DNA of 64,000 nt from Nguyenibacter vanlangensis (lineage in GTDB: Bacteria > Pseudomonadota > Alphaproteobacteria > Acetobacterales > Acetobacteraceae): assembly GCF_038719015.1 (NCBI RefSeq), contig NZ_CP152276.1, positions 2,275,501 through 2,339,500 of the forward strand, in the 5' to 3' direction. Below, one piece after another: positions 53,903-62,450 of this stretch; the stretch's first letter is position 1; every line of letters starts with the position of its first letter. Below the pieces are notes generated by a model. The model did not search any database, was not told the DNA's origin, and was given only the letters and a program-made list of their open reading frames with translations. A program made the position numbers and the translations under genes.

Positions 53903-54933
53903 CCTGATTACGCACTAATTTCAGCCAATTTGAGCAGGCGATAGGGCATGGGCGGGGTTCTGACGGCGGCGTATCCGAGGCGAGGGATCATGGAGGCGAG
54001 GTCGAAGCGGCGATTGAAGCGATAAACGAACTCGGCGAGATAGCGCGGCGCATGCTTGTCACGGATAGCACGGTAAAGTACCGGTCATGGCATTCTTGAT
54101 GTTGGCGAGAGCGGTATTGACCCATTTGAAAGCAGGGTTGCGGCCTGCCTTTGGTCCCGAACCGGTCAGGATGGGATGATGGACGCACCCTGCTTCGGTG
54201 ACGGCGGCGAAACAGCGTAGACCGTCACTGACCACGCTGCTGGCGGGGTCGAAGCTGTTTTTTGCCATCTTTGCGATCTCGGCCCTACTGAACCCGGCCA
54301 CCCGGCGGAGTTTCAGGCGGATTGGCTTGCCTTGCGGTGTGGTTTCAACAGCGGCCACGATCGGCGTCTTGCCCGCTGATCCTCGCCCGCGCTTGCCGCC
54401 GCCGCGTTCTCCGCCGAGATAGGCGTCGTCCAGTTCGATCCGTCCCTTCAGTCGCTTGCCGGCCTCGCGCTCCATCATTACCTGCGCGAGTTTATGCTTG
54501 ATCTTCCAGGCCGTGGTCTGCGTCACGCCGAGCCTGCGCCCCAGTTCGATGCTGGAGATGCCGCCTTTGCTCTGGGTCAGATGGTACAGGGCACGAAACC
54601 AGGTCCGTAACGGCACCTTGGTTGCCGCGAAGATCGTTCCGGCGATCAGCGACGTCTGCTTCCGACAGGCGCTGCATTGATACTGCCCACGGCTCTGAAT
54701 GACGCTGTGCTCACGCCCGCCGCAGGCCGGGCATTCAAAACCAGATGGCCAACGCCAGCCAAAGATCACCGCTCGGCACTTCTCTTCGCTTCCGTAAAGT
54801 TCGTCAAATTGGGCTTCGCTTAGCCCTTTCTGAAACTGGACCTTGTTGCGAGCCATCGATCAAGCCTCTCGAAAACAACAAATGTTCTCGCTTTGTACCA
54901 TAAATCCCTGGCTGAAAATAGTGCGTAATCAGG
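53903..54933 (-). mobile_element. IS1595-like insertion sequence, 1031 bp
   Basis: Terminal inverted repeats are 24 of 25 identical: CCTGATTACGCACTAATTTC at the left and CCTGATTACGCACTATTTTC (reverse complement) at the right, both continuing AGCCA. Eight-bp direct repeats AAAACTTT flank it. One transposase gene fills the element on the minus strand. The insertion split an intergenic palindromic repeat: the sequence left (gaaccaaaaaact) and right (ttgaacgttcggggac) joins as in the uninterrupted copy at 62.3 kb. Confidence 0.93.
53922..54856 (-). pseudogene. IS1595-family transposase, frameshifted near the C-terminus
   Basis: The N-terminal zinc-ribbon part CRAVIFGWRWPSGFECPACG, with the second Cys pair in YQCSACRKQTS, is followed by the DDE-type ISXO2-like domain: GRIELDDAYLGGERGGG, VVSDGLRCFAAVTEAG and KWVNTALANIKNAMTGT. 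The frame from the ATG at 54856 ends early at 54059 (265 residues). If one A is removed from the AAA at 54075-54077, it continues through YRAIRDKHAPRYLAEFVYRF and MPYRLLKLAEISA to about 53922, the usual family C-terminus. The element may therefore be immobile, unless the extra base is a sequencing error. Confidence 0.88.
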
Positions 54934-54941
54934 AAAACTTT

Positions 54942-54987
54942 TGAACGTTCGGGGACTATGTGCCGGGCACGCAAAAAGTCCCTGATA
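54942..54987. repeat. Right part of IS-split palindromic intergenic repeat (copy A)
   Basis: The sequence tgaacgttcggggactatgt and the following gccgggcacgcaaaaagtcc resemble 62336-62377, with a degraded right arm. With 53880-53900 (gttcttttttaaaaaagaac then caaaaaact) on the other side of the IS it forms one repeat copy. It ends at the 3' end of the lysR gene. Confidence 0.85.
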
Positions 54988-55899
54988 TCAGCAGGCCGGC
55001 GGAACGCGAAAGAATTCGATCAAATGATCCAGCACCAGCCTGGTCTTGGGCGGCATGCGGCGGCCCAGCGGGATCAGGGCATGCACGGGCGGTCCGTCGG
55101 CATCGGCTTCGGGCAGCAGATGCACCAGCGTGCCCATGCAGACATGCGGGTGCGCCATCCAGTCGAAGATCTGCACGATGCCCATTCCGGCGATCGCCGC
55201 ATCCACCATCGCCCGCCCGTCGGCCAGCACCAGCCCGGCCTTGGGCGCCAGGTCGGACTGATGTCCGCATTCCGTCACCGCCCAGGGGATCGGCCGCCCG
55301 GCATGACCGCGATAGATGACCGCCTCCTGCCCGCACAGGTCCTTGATGCTGTCGAGCGGTCCGCTGCGCGCCAGGAAGCCGGGCGAGGCATAGAGCCCGA
55401 AGCGCGGCGTGCCCAGCCGGCGCACCAGCATGTCGCCCGTCGCCGGCAGCGCGCCCACCCGCACCACGATGTCCCAGCCATCGGCCACCGGGTCCGACTG
55501 GCGGTCATTCAGCGACAATTCCAGCGTCACCTTGGGATGGGATGCCCGCAACGACGCCAGCATCGGCATCAGGAACTGCCCGAATCCGACCGGCAGATCC
55601 ATCCGCACCCGGCCGGCCGGCTCCGCCCGGCGGGCGGCCAGCGCGACATGCGCCTCGCTCAACCCGTCCAGCGCGGCCCGCGCGGCCTCGAAATAGGTTT
55701 CGCCATCCTCGGTCAGCCGCACGGCCCGCGTCGTGCGCTGGAACAGCCGGGTGCCCAACTGCGCCTCCAGCCGCTGCACCGCCTTGCCGACATTCGACTT
55801 GCTGGTGCCCAGCCGCTGGGCGGCGCGGGTGAAATTGGCATGCTCCGCCACCGCGACGAACATCCCGATGTCGGACAGGCCCATGCCTTCGCGACTCAT
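54988..55899 (-). CDS. LysR-family transcriptional regulator
   Basis: 303 residues from the ATG at 55899 (MSREGMGLSDIGMFVAVAEH), with GGCGGAG just upstream; the longer frame upstream has no start signal. HTH: NFTRAAQRLGTSKSNVGKAV QRLE (about residues 19-42). The effector domain has VRMDLPVGFGQFLMPMLASL. This sub-group (AaeR/CrgA-like) often regulates efflux or oxidoreductase genes. It is divergent from the RND pump operon, 505 bp away, with a perfect palindrome between them that could be its operator. The 3' end touches the repeat interrupted by the IS. Confidence 0.9.
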   Translation of the reverse strand: MSREGMGLSDIGMFVAVAEHANFTRAAQRLGTSKSNVGKAVQRLEAQLGTRLFQRTTRAVRLTEDGETYFEAARAALDGLSEAHVALAARRAEPAGRVRMDLPVGFGQFLMPMLASLRASHPKVTLELSLNDRQSDPVADGWDIVVRVGALPATGDMLVRRLGTPRFGLYASPGFLARSGPLDSIKDLCGQEAVIYRGHAGRPIPWAVTECGHQSDLAPKAGLVLADGRAMVDAAIAGMGIVQIFDWMAHPHVCMGTLVHLLPEADADGPPVHALIPLGRRMPPKTRLVLDHLIEFFRVPPAC

Positions 55900-55971
55900 G
55901 CTCCGCCCCCCTGCCTGCAACGCCCCGCATGAGGCATGATCCCGATTCTCCTCACTCGCGGGCCCCGATAT

Positions 55972-55990
55972 TGTATCCAATACGGATACA
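55972..55990. promoter_or_regulatory. Palindrome TGTATCC-N5-GGATACA, probable regulator site
   Basis: Perfect 7-bp inverted repeat with spacer aatac, 73 bp upstream of the lysR ATG and 415 bp from the RND gene. The location upstream of lysR fits autoregulation and activation of the divergent pump operon by LysR. Binding is inferred. Confidence 0.6.
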
Positions 55991-56083
55991 GAGTGTCGCC
56001 TGACAACCTATTTATCTCCGCCTTTCTTCCGTCGATATTACGGTCAGGCAAGATAAAGAAGCGGCGGCCCCTGCAGGCCCAGA

Positions 56084-56119
56084 ATCCTGGAACCTCGGGA
56101 CATCCTGGAACCTTGGGAC
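56084..56119. repeat. 18-bp tandem duplication
   Basis: atcctggaacctcgggac (56084-56101) and atcctggaaccttgggac (56102-56119), one mismatch. Intergenic, in the presumed leader of the RND operon. Confidence 0.9.
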
Positions 56120-56404
56120 CCGACCGCCCGGCACAGACCGCCTCGCCCGCGTGCCGTACCCGCGCGCCCCCCGATGTCGTACAGTCATGCCGCACCCCCA
56201 TCGCGGCATGTTGCAAGGATATGCCCGAGATATGCTGACCGAACCGTCCGGCGCGCCGCCGCCCGAACGCGCCCCCGTGTAATCGCGGCCCACCGGCCGC
56301 CACCGTCCTCCGACAGACATGCGGGCAAGACCCGCCGTCCCGTCCCCGCGCCTGCGGGCGACGCGCGGCGCCCCTTGCCCGCCCGATCCGAAAAGAACAT
56401 CCCC

Positions 56405-59400
56405 ATGGGCATAGTGGGCCTGGCGCTTCGGCGCCCCTATACGTTCCTGGTCGCCGGCGTGCTGATCCTGCTGCTGGGCGTCTCGGCCATCTTCCGCACG
56501 CCGACCGACGTCTTTCCCGCGATCGACATCCCCGTCGTCACGGTGGTCTGGTACTATGACGGGCTGAACGCGCCCGAGACCGAAAAACGCATCAGCACCT
56601 ATACCGAATTTTCCGAAAGCTTCTTCGTCAACAACCTCCGCACGATCGAAAGCCAGACGACGCCCGGGCTGGTGGTGCAGAAACTCTATTTCCAGCCCAA
56701 CGTGAATATCGACCTGGCGGTGGCGCAGACCGTATCGGCCACCAATTCGATCCGCGCCTTCCTGCCCGAAGGCACGCAGCCGCCGATCATCATGCAATAC
56801 AGCGCCTCCAGCGTGCCGGTGCTGCAATTGGCGCTGTCCTCGGACAAATTGACGGAAAGCGACCTGTACGATTACGGCATCTATCGCATCCGCCAGCAAT
56901 TGGCGCCGATTCCCGGCACGCTGCTGCCCCCGCCCTATGGCGGCAAGATCCGCCAGGTGATGGTCGATATCGACCCGGCCAAGCTGGCCGGCACGGGCCT
57001 GACGCCGCTGGACGTCTCGAACGCGGTGAACGCGCAGAACCTGACCCTGCCGGCCGGCACGGTCAAGTTCGGCGCCACGCAATATGACGTGCGGATGAAC
57101 GGCATGCCCGACATCGCCGCCCGGCTGAACGACGTGCCGCTGAAACGCGACCCGGCCACCGGCGCGATCCTGCGCATCCGCGACGTGGCGCAGGTGCGCG
57201 ACGGCACGGCGGTGCAGCAGAACATCGTGCGCACCGAGGGCCGGCGTTCGGTCCTGCTGTCGATCCTCAAAGCCGGCGACGCCTCGACGCTGGACGTGGT
57301 GAACGCCATCCGCAACCGCGTGCTGCCCGTCACCCGTGCTGCCGCCCCGCCGGGGATGAAGATCGACGAGCTGTTCGACCAGTCCCTGTTCGTCAAGGCC
57401 GCGATCAACGGCGTGGTGTCCGAGGCCGTGATCGCCGGGCTGCTGACCGCGGCGATGATCCTGGCCTTCCTGTCGAGCTGGCGCTCGACCCTGATCGTGG
57501 CGATCTCGATCCCGCTGTCGATCCTGTCGTCGATCGCCATCCTGTCCGCCACCGGCCAGACCCTGAACCTGATGACCCTGGGCGGGCTGGCGCTGGCCGT
57601 CGGCATCCTGGTCGACGACGCCACCGTCACGATCGAGAACATCCACCGCATCCGCCATGACGGCGCCGAACTGCGCCGCGCGGTGCTGGAGGGCGCGGCC
57701 GGGATCGCCCTGCCGACCCTGGTCTCGACGCTGGCGATCTCCAGCGTGTTCGTTTCGGTCGAATTCCTGATCGGCCCGGCGCGCTATCTGTTCACGCCGA
57801 TGGCGCTGGCGGTGGTGTACGCCATGCTGGCCTCGTACGGCATCAGCCGCACCCTGGTGCCGATCTTCGCCGCCATGCTGCTGAAGGCCGAGGAAAGCCG
57901 GGCGGCATCGCGCGCGGCCCGCGGCCTGCCCCCCACGATGCTGCAGCGGTTCGGCGCGCGCTTCGACGCGGGCTTCGCCCGGCTGCGCGACGGATATGCC
58001 CATATCCTGCAAGGGCTGATCGAAAGCAACTGGCGGGTGCCGGTCCTGGCTGTGGTGGTGCTGACCCTGGGCGGCGTGCTGTCGACCCAGGTGGGGTCGG
58101 ACTTCTTCCCCAGCATCGATGCCGGTGAATTCCGGCTGCATGTCCGCGCCCCCGCCGGCACCCGTATCGAAAGCACCGAGCACCTGTTCGACCAGGTCGA
58201 GGACACGATCCGCGCCACGATCCCCGCGAACGAGCGCCAGTTGATCCTGGACAATATCGGCATCGCCTTCCGCTATACGATGCCGTTCGACGACGGCACC
58301 ACGATCGGCCCCAATGACGGGCAGATCATGGTGGCGCTGAAGCCCGACCATCACCCCACGGCGGGGTACATCCGCCGGCTGCGTACCGTCCTGGCGCAGA
58401 AATTCCCCGAGGCCGTCTTCTATTTCCAGCCGGCCGACATCGTGACCCAGATCATCGATTTCGGCCTGCCCGCCCAGATCGACGTCCGGGTCATGGGCTA
58501 TGACGCGCCGACCGACCGTGCGATCGCCCGGTCGATTCTGCACGAGATCGCGCAGGTGCCGGGCGTCACCGACGTGCATATGCACCAGGAAATCGCCGCG
58601 CCCGAACTGCGGCTGGACGTCGATCGCGTGCGCGCCAACGATCTGGGCCTGACGCTGAACGACGTGGCGCGCAACGTCATGATCTCGCTGGCCTCGTCCA
58701 ACACCGTCACGCCCAATTTCTGGGTCGATCCCAACACGGGCATCCAGTATCCCCTGGCGGTGCAGACGCCGCAATACCGGCTGACCGGCCTGCGCGAACT
58801 GGGCAATACGGTGGTCGCGGGCCCCGCCGGCGCGGGCGGCGCGCCGACGCTGCTGGACAATGTCGCGGGCATCCGCCGCGACCTGGCGCAGAGCGTGATC
58901 TCGCACAGCAACATCCAGCCGGTGCTGGACATCTATGCCAGCGCCGAAGGCCGCGACCTGGGCGCGATCGCCGCCGACATCGACCGCATCGTCGCCCGCC
59001 ACCGCGCGCAGCTCAGCCCGGGCAACGCGATCGAGGTCCGGGGACAGATCGATTCGATGCGCTCGACCTTCGCCCGGATGGGGGTGGGGCTGATCGTGGC
59101 GGCGATTGCCGTCTATCTGCTGATGGCGGTCAATTTCCAGTCCTTCACCGACCCGTTCGTGGTCATCATGGGCCTGCCGGGCGCGATGTGCGGCATCGTC
59201 TTCATGCTGTTCGTCACCGGCACGACCTTTTCGGTCCCGTCGCTGATGGGCGCGATCATGAGCGTCGGCGTCGCCAGCGCCAATTCGATCCTGCTGGTCA
59301 CCTTCGCCAAGGAACGGCGCGGCGACGGCCTGACCGCCGCCGAGGCCGCGCTGGAGGCCGGCCGCGCCCGCCTGCGCCCGATCCTGATGACCTCGCTGGC

Positions 59401-59590
59401 CATGGTGGTGGGCATGCTGCCCATGGCGCTGGGCCTGGGCGACGGAGGCGAGCAGAACGCGCCGCTGGGCCGCGCGGTGATCGGCGGCCTGCTGATGGGC
59501 ACCTGCGCCACCCTGTTCATCGTCCCTTGGCTCTATAGCCGCCTGCGCAAGCGCGAAAGCCGCATTCTCGAGGAATACAGCCATGTCTGA
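56405..59590 (+). CDS. RND efflux pump inner-membrane transporter (HAE-type)
   Basis: 1061 residues from the ATG at 56405 (MGIVGLALRRPYTFLVAGVL). Twelve helices in two halves, with large periplasmic loops. FRTPTDVFPAIDIPVVTVVW is the conserved N-terminal segment. GGLALAVGILVDDATVTIEN carries the helix-4 acidic pair (D-D) for proton coupling, and the second-half segment MGLPGAMCGIVFMLFVTGTT is typical. It is most like the heavy-metal/multidrug HAE-1 group of acetic acid bacteria. It starts an operon of pump, fusion protein and outer-membrane channel; the next ATG overlaps the stop by 8 bp. Substrate unknown. Confidence 0.93.
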   Translation: MGIVGLALRRPYTFLVAGVLILLLGVSAIFRTPTDVFPAIDIPVVTVVWYYDGLNAPETEKRISTYTEFSESFFVNNLRTIESQTTPGLVVQKLYFQPNVNIDLAVAQTVSATNSIRAFLPEGTQPPIIMQYSASSVPVLQLALSSDKLTESDLYDYGIYRIRQQLAPIPGTLLPPPYGGKIRQVMVDIDPAKLAGTGLTPLDVSNAVNAQNLTLPAGTVKFGATQYDVRMNGMPDIAARLNDVPLKRDPATGAILRIRDVAQVRDGTAVQQNIVRTEGRRSVLLSILKAGDASTLDVVNAIRNRVLPVTRAAAPPGMKIDELFDQSLFVKAAINGVVSEAVIAGLLTAAMILAFLSSWRSTLIVAISIPLSILSSIAILSATGQTLNLMTLGGLALAVGILVDDATVTIENIHRIRHDGAELRRAVLEGAAGIALPTLVSTLAISSVFVSVEFLIGPARYLFTPMALAVVYAMLASYGISRTLVPIFAAMLLKAEESRAASRAARGLPPTMLQRFGARFDAGFARLRDGYAHILQGLIESNWRVPVLAVVVLTLGGVLSTQVGSDFFPSIDAGEFRLHVRAPAGTRIESTEHLFDQVEDTIRATIPANERQLILDNIGIAFRYTMPFDDGTTIGPNDGQIMVALKPDHHPTAGYIRRLRTVLAQKFPEAVFYFQPADIVTQIIDFGLPAQIDVRVMGYDAPTDRAIARSILHEIAQVPGVTDVHMHQEIAAPELRLDVDRVRANDLGLTLNDVARNVMISLASSNTVTPNFWVDPNTGIQYPLAVQTPQYRLTGLRELGNTVVAGPAGAGGAPTLLDNVAGIRRDLAQSVISHSNIQPVLDIYASAEGRDLGAIAADIDRIVARHRAQLSPGNAIEVRGQIDSMRSTFARMGVGLIVAAIAVYLLMAVNFQSFTDPFVVIMGLPGAMCGIVFMLFVTGTTFSVPSLMGAIMSVGVASANSILLVTFAKERRGDGLTAAEAALEAGRARLRPILMTSLAMVVGMLPMALGLGDGGEQNAPLGRAVIGGLLMGTCATLFIVPWLYSRLRKRESRILEEYSHV

Positions 59591-60773
59591 CATGTCCGCT
59601 TCACCCGGCGCGCCCGCCGCGCAGCCGTCCCGTCCGGTGCTGCCGCGCCTGGCCGGCCCCGCCATCGGGCTGGGCGTGCTCGCCGCCCTCGGCTATGGCG
59701 CGATCGCCCATGCCAGGCGCGACGCGGCCACCCGGGACCTGGCGGCCTATCGCCAGTCCCTGCTGCCCGAAGTCCGCACCATGCGCGTCGCCGCCAGCGC
59801 GGCCCCGGTGCCGCTGGACCTGCCCGGCGCCACCGAACCGCTGGAAACCGCGGCGATCGGCGCCCGCGCCTCGGGCTATGTCGCCCAACGCCTGGTCGAT
59901 ATCGGCACGCATGTGCGGGCCGGGCAGGTGCTGGCCGTCATCCACGCGCCCGAGATCGACCAGCAGGTCCAGCATGCCCGGGCCGCGCTGGCCCAGGCCC
60001 AGGCCGACCTGGACCTGGCGCGCGCCACCGCCGGGCGCAGCGCCCGGCTGATCGGCGACGGCGCCGTCAGCCGCCAGAACTGGGATACCGACCAACTGAC
60101 GCAGAAGGCCCGCCTGGCCCAGCAGCAGGCCGCCCTGGCCGCCCTGGCCGAGGCCACGCAGCACCAGGCCTACATGACGCTGACCGCCCCCTTCGACGGG
60201 GTGGTGACCGCCCGCACGGTCGAGGTCGGCGACCTGGTCGGCGCGGACGGCGCCGGCCAGCGGCCGCTCTTCGTCGTGGCGCGCACCGACCGGCTGCGCG
60301 TGCGCGTGCATGTGCCGCAGGACTGGGCCGCCAGCATCGCCCTCGGCATGGCCGCCAGCGTCGGCATCCCCAACCGGCCGCACCTGGTCCTTACCGGCAC
60401 CGTCGCGCGCACCGGCCATGCGCTGGAGGCCGGCAGCCGCACCCTGCCGGTGGAAATCGAGCTGGACAACGCCGACGGACGCCTGGCCGCCGGGCTGTAC
60501 GCCACCGTGCGCTTCGCCGTCCCGCGCCCGCTGCCGGTGGTGCTGATCCCGGCCGAGGCCCTGATCTTCGACGCCGACGGCCTGTCGGTGGCGACCGTCG
60601 ACGCCGATCGCCGCGTGACCCTGCGCCCGGTCTCGGTCGGGCGCGATTACGGCGACCGGGTCGAAATCACCGGCGGCCTGCCCGACGGCAGCCGGCTGGT
60701 GGTCAACCCGCCCTCTGCCCTGCGCACCGGCAGCCAGGTCATTCCCCATTCCGACGACATGAAAGGGGCCTGA
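59583..60773 (+). CDS. RND efflux membrane fusion protein
   Basis: 396 residues. One N-terminal helix (GPAIGLGVLAALGYGAIAHA). The lipoyl-like domain starts ETAAIGARASGYVAQRLVDI GTHVRAGQ, followed by a helical hairpin (IDQQVQHARAALAQAQADLD). The beta-barrel segment MTLTAPFDGVVTARTVEVGD is the family hallmark. ATG overlaps the pump stop, and the next gene begins 5 bp after its stop. It connects the RND pump to the NodT-type channel. Confidence 0.92.
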   Translation: MSDMSASPGAPAAQPSRPVLPRLAGPAIGLGVLAALGYGAIAHARRDAATRDLAAYRQSLLPEVRTMRVAASAAPVPLDLPGATEPLETAAIGARASGYVAQRLVDIGTHVRAGQVLAVIHAPEIDQQVQHARAALAQAQADLDLARATAGRSARLIGDGAVSRQNWDTDQLTQKARLAQQQAALAALAEATQHQAYMTLTAPFDGVVTARTVEVGDLVGADGAGQRPLFVVARTDRLRVRVHVPQDWAASIALGMAASVGIPNRPHLVLTGTVARTGHALEAGSRTLPVEIELDNADGRLAAGLYATVRFAVPRPLPVVLIPAEALIFDADGLSVATVDADRRVTLRPVSVGRDYGDRVEITGGLPDGSRLVVNPPSALRTGSQVIPHSDDMKGA

Positions 60774-60778
60774 TCCCC

Positions 60779-62293
60779 ATGCCCACATTCCCCCGACCGA
60801 TCGCCGCCAGGCATGGGGGGGCCATGCTGGCGGCCATGCTGCTGGCCGGCTGCACCATGATCCCGGAATATCACCGCCCGGCCGCCCCCGTCGCGGCCGC
60901 GTGGCCCCGCGGCGCGGCCTATGGCCCGCCTGCCCCGGCCACATCTCCCGGCGGCGACGCCCTGCCCGCCGACTGGTCCGCCGATTGGCGGCAATTCTAC
61001 CGCGACCCGGTCATGCGGGCGCTGATCGCGCTGGCGCTGGACAATAACCGCGACCTGCGCATCGCCCGCCAGCAGGCCGAGGCCGCCAGCGCGCAGTTCG
61101 ACATCGAGAGCGCGTCCCTGTTCCCCACCCTGGACGGCACCGCCGGCGCCAATGTCCAGAAGCAATATTCGCGGATCTGGAGCCTGTCGCAGACCTCGGG
61201 CCCGTTCTACATGCGCCAATATGCCGTGGGTTTCGGCATCTCGGCCTATGAGGTCGATCTGTGGGGACGGGTACGCAGCGCCTCGCGCGCCGCCTTCGAC
61301 CGGGCGATGGGCTCGGCCCTCGACCACCAGGCCCTGCAGATCAGCCTGACCGCCGCCGTGGCCTCGGCCATGCTGGCCTGGGTGGCCGACAACCAGACCG
61401 TGCGGATGACGCAGCAGATCCTGGAGAACTGGCGCCATACCGACGCGCTGATCCGGCACACCGCGCAGGTCGGCACCGGCACCCAGTTGGACGTGGCGCA
61501 GGCGGACTCCGCGGTGCATGAGGCCGAAACCGATCTGCAGCTTTATACCCGCCAGCGCGCCCAGGCGCTGAACCAGTTGGAGCTGCTGGTCGGCGCCCCG
61601 CTGCCGGACGGTCTGCGCGGGGCGCTGGAGGCCAAGACCACCCTGGCCGGTGTGGTGCCCTTTCCCGCCATTCCGGCCGGATTGCCGTCCGACCTGATCG
61701 GCCGCCGCCCGGACATCCTGGCGGCCGAGGCGGCACTGCGCGCCGCCAATGACGATATCGGCGCCGCCCGCGCGGAGTTCTTCCCCAAAATCCAGATCAC
61801 CGCGTCGGGCGGCACGGCCAGCAACAACATCACCCGCCTGTTCGAGAGCGGCATGGGGGCCTGGAACGTCGCGCCGCAGATCACCATGCCGCTGTTCGAC
61901 GCCGGGCGCCTGACCGCGCAGTTGCACATGGCCCACGCCCGGAAGACGGAAGACATCGCCCGCTACGAGAAGACGATCCAGACCGCGTTCCGCGAGGTCG
62001 CGGACGCCCTGGCAGGCCGCGGCACCTATCTGCAGCAGCTCGCCGCCCAGGACGCGCTGATCGCCTCCAATGGACGGCAATACACGCTGGCGCTCGACCG
62101 GTTCGAAGCCGGCTACGATACCTATCTGGCCACCCTGACCGCCCAGCGCACGCTCTATGCCGCGCAACTGGGCGGCATTACGACCCGGCTGCAGGACCTG
62201 TCGAACACCGTGACCCTGTACAAAGCCCTCGGCGGCGGCTGGCCCGGCACCGTGCCGGCCCGGCCCTTCAAGCTGGGTGATCACATCCTCTGA
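60779..62293 (+). CDS. NodT-family outer-membrane factor of the RND operon
   Basis: 504 residues. Lipoprotein signal HGGAMLAAMLLAGCTMIPEY. The two repeats are recognised by DWRQFYRDPVMRALIALALD, GRRPDILAAEAALRAANDDI, ARAEFFPKIQITASGG and TMPLFDAGRLTAQLHMAH. It is the last gene of the pump-fusion-channel operon, the third NodT-type channel in this window. The operon ends at the palindromic repeat at 62302. Confidence 0.93.
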   Translation: MPTFPRPIAARHGGAMLAAMLLAGCTMIPEYHRPAAPVAAAWPRGAAYGPPAPATSPGGDALPADWSADWRQFYRDPVMRALIALALDNNRDLRIARQQAEAASAQFDIESASLFPTLDGTAGANVQKQYSRIWSLSQTSGPFYMRQYAVGFGISAYEVDLWGRVRSASRAAFDRAMGSALDHQALQISLTAAVASAMLAWVADNQTVRMTQQILENWRHTDALIRHTAQVGTGTQLDVAQADSAVHEAETDLQLYTRQRAQALNQLELLVGAPLPDGLRGALEAKTTLAGVVPFPAIPAGLPSDLIGRRPDILAAEAALRAANDDIGAARAEFFPKIQITASGGTASNNITRLFESGMGAWNVAPQITMPLFDAGRLTAQLHMAHARKTEDIARYEKTIQTAFREVADALAGRGTYLQQLAAQDALIASNGRQYTLALDRFEAGYDTYLATLTAQRTLYAAQLGGITTRLQDLSNTVTLYKALGGGWPGTVPARPFKLGDHIL

Positions 62294-62301
62294 TCATATT
62301 T

Positions 62302-62422
62302 GTTCTTTTTTGAAAAAAAGAACCAAAAAACTTCTGAACGTTCGGGGACTATTTGCCGGGCACGCAAAAAATCCCCGAACGAATAAAAGTCTTTTTGCTT
62401 CTTTTTCGGAAGACAAAAGAAG
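62302..62422. repeat. Uninterrupted palindromic intergenic repeat (copy B)
   Basis: Three stems in a row between convergent genes: GTTCTTTTTT ga AAAAAAGAAC (62302-62323); CGTTCGGGGA ... TCCCCGAACG (62339-62381) with an inner TTTGC/GCAAA; and CTTCTTTT ... AAAAGAAG (62398-62422). The first two match the sequence split by the IS at 53.9 kb almost base for base. The A/T-run stems may terminate transcription from both sides. Confidence 0.85.
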
Positions 62423-62450
62423 AAGAGGCCCCGCCTCCTCCTGGACGGGC

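Larger units (their letters stand above)
55900..56404. other. Divergent control region between lysR and the RND operon
   Basis: 505 bp with no supported gene. It contains the palindrome at 55972 and an 18-bp tandem repeat at 56084-56119. The remainder is GC-rich, and open frames through it on both strands are shadows. A long 5' leader for the RND mRNA is possible. Confidence 0.55.

Noticed and set aside
54059..54856. Reading the shorter transposase as a complete 265-residue protein
   Set aside because: The conserved C-terminal segment continues in the next frame up to the inverted repeat, so the short form is a frameshift product.
56012..59665. A 1217-residue minus-strand open frame across the RND pump gene
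   Set aside because: It is antisense to a clear RND transporter and reads as low-complexity Gly/Asp/Arg/His sequence with no motif.
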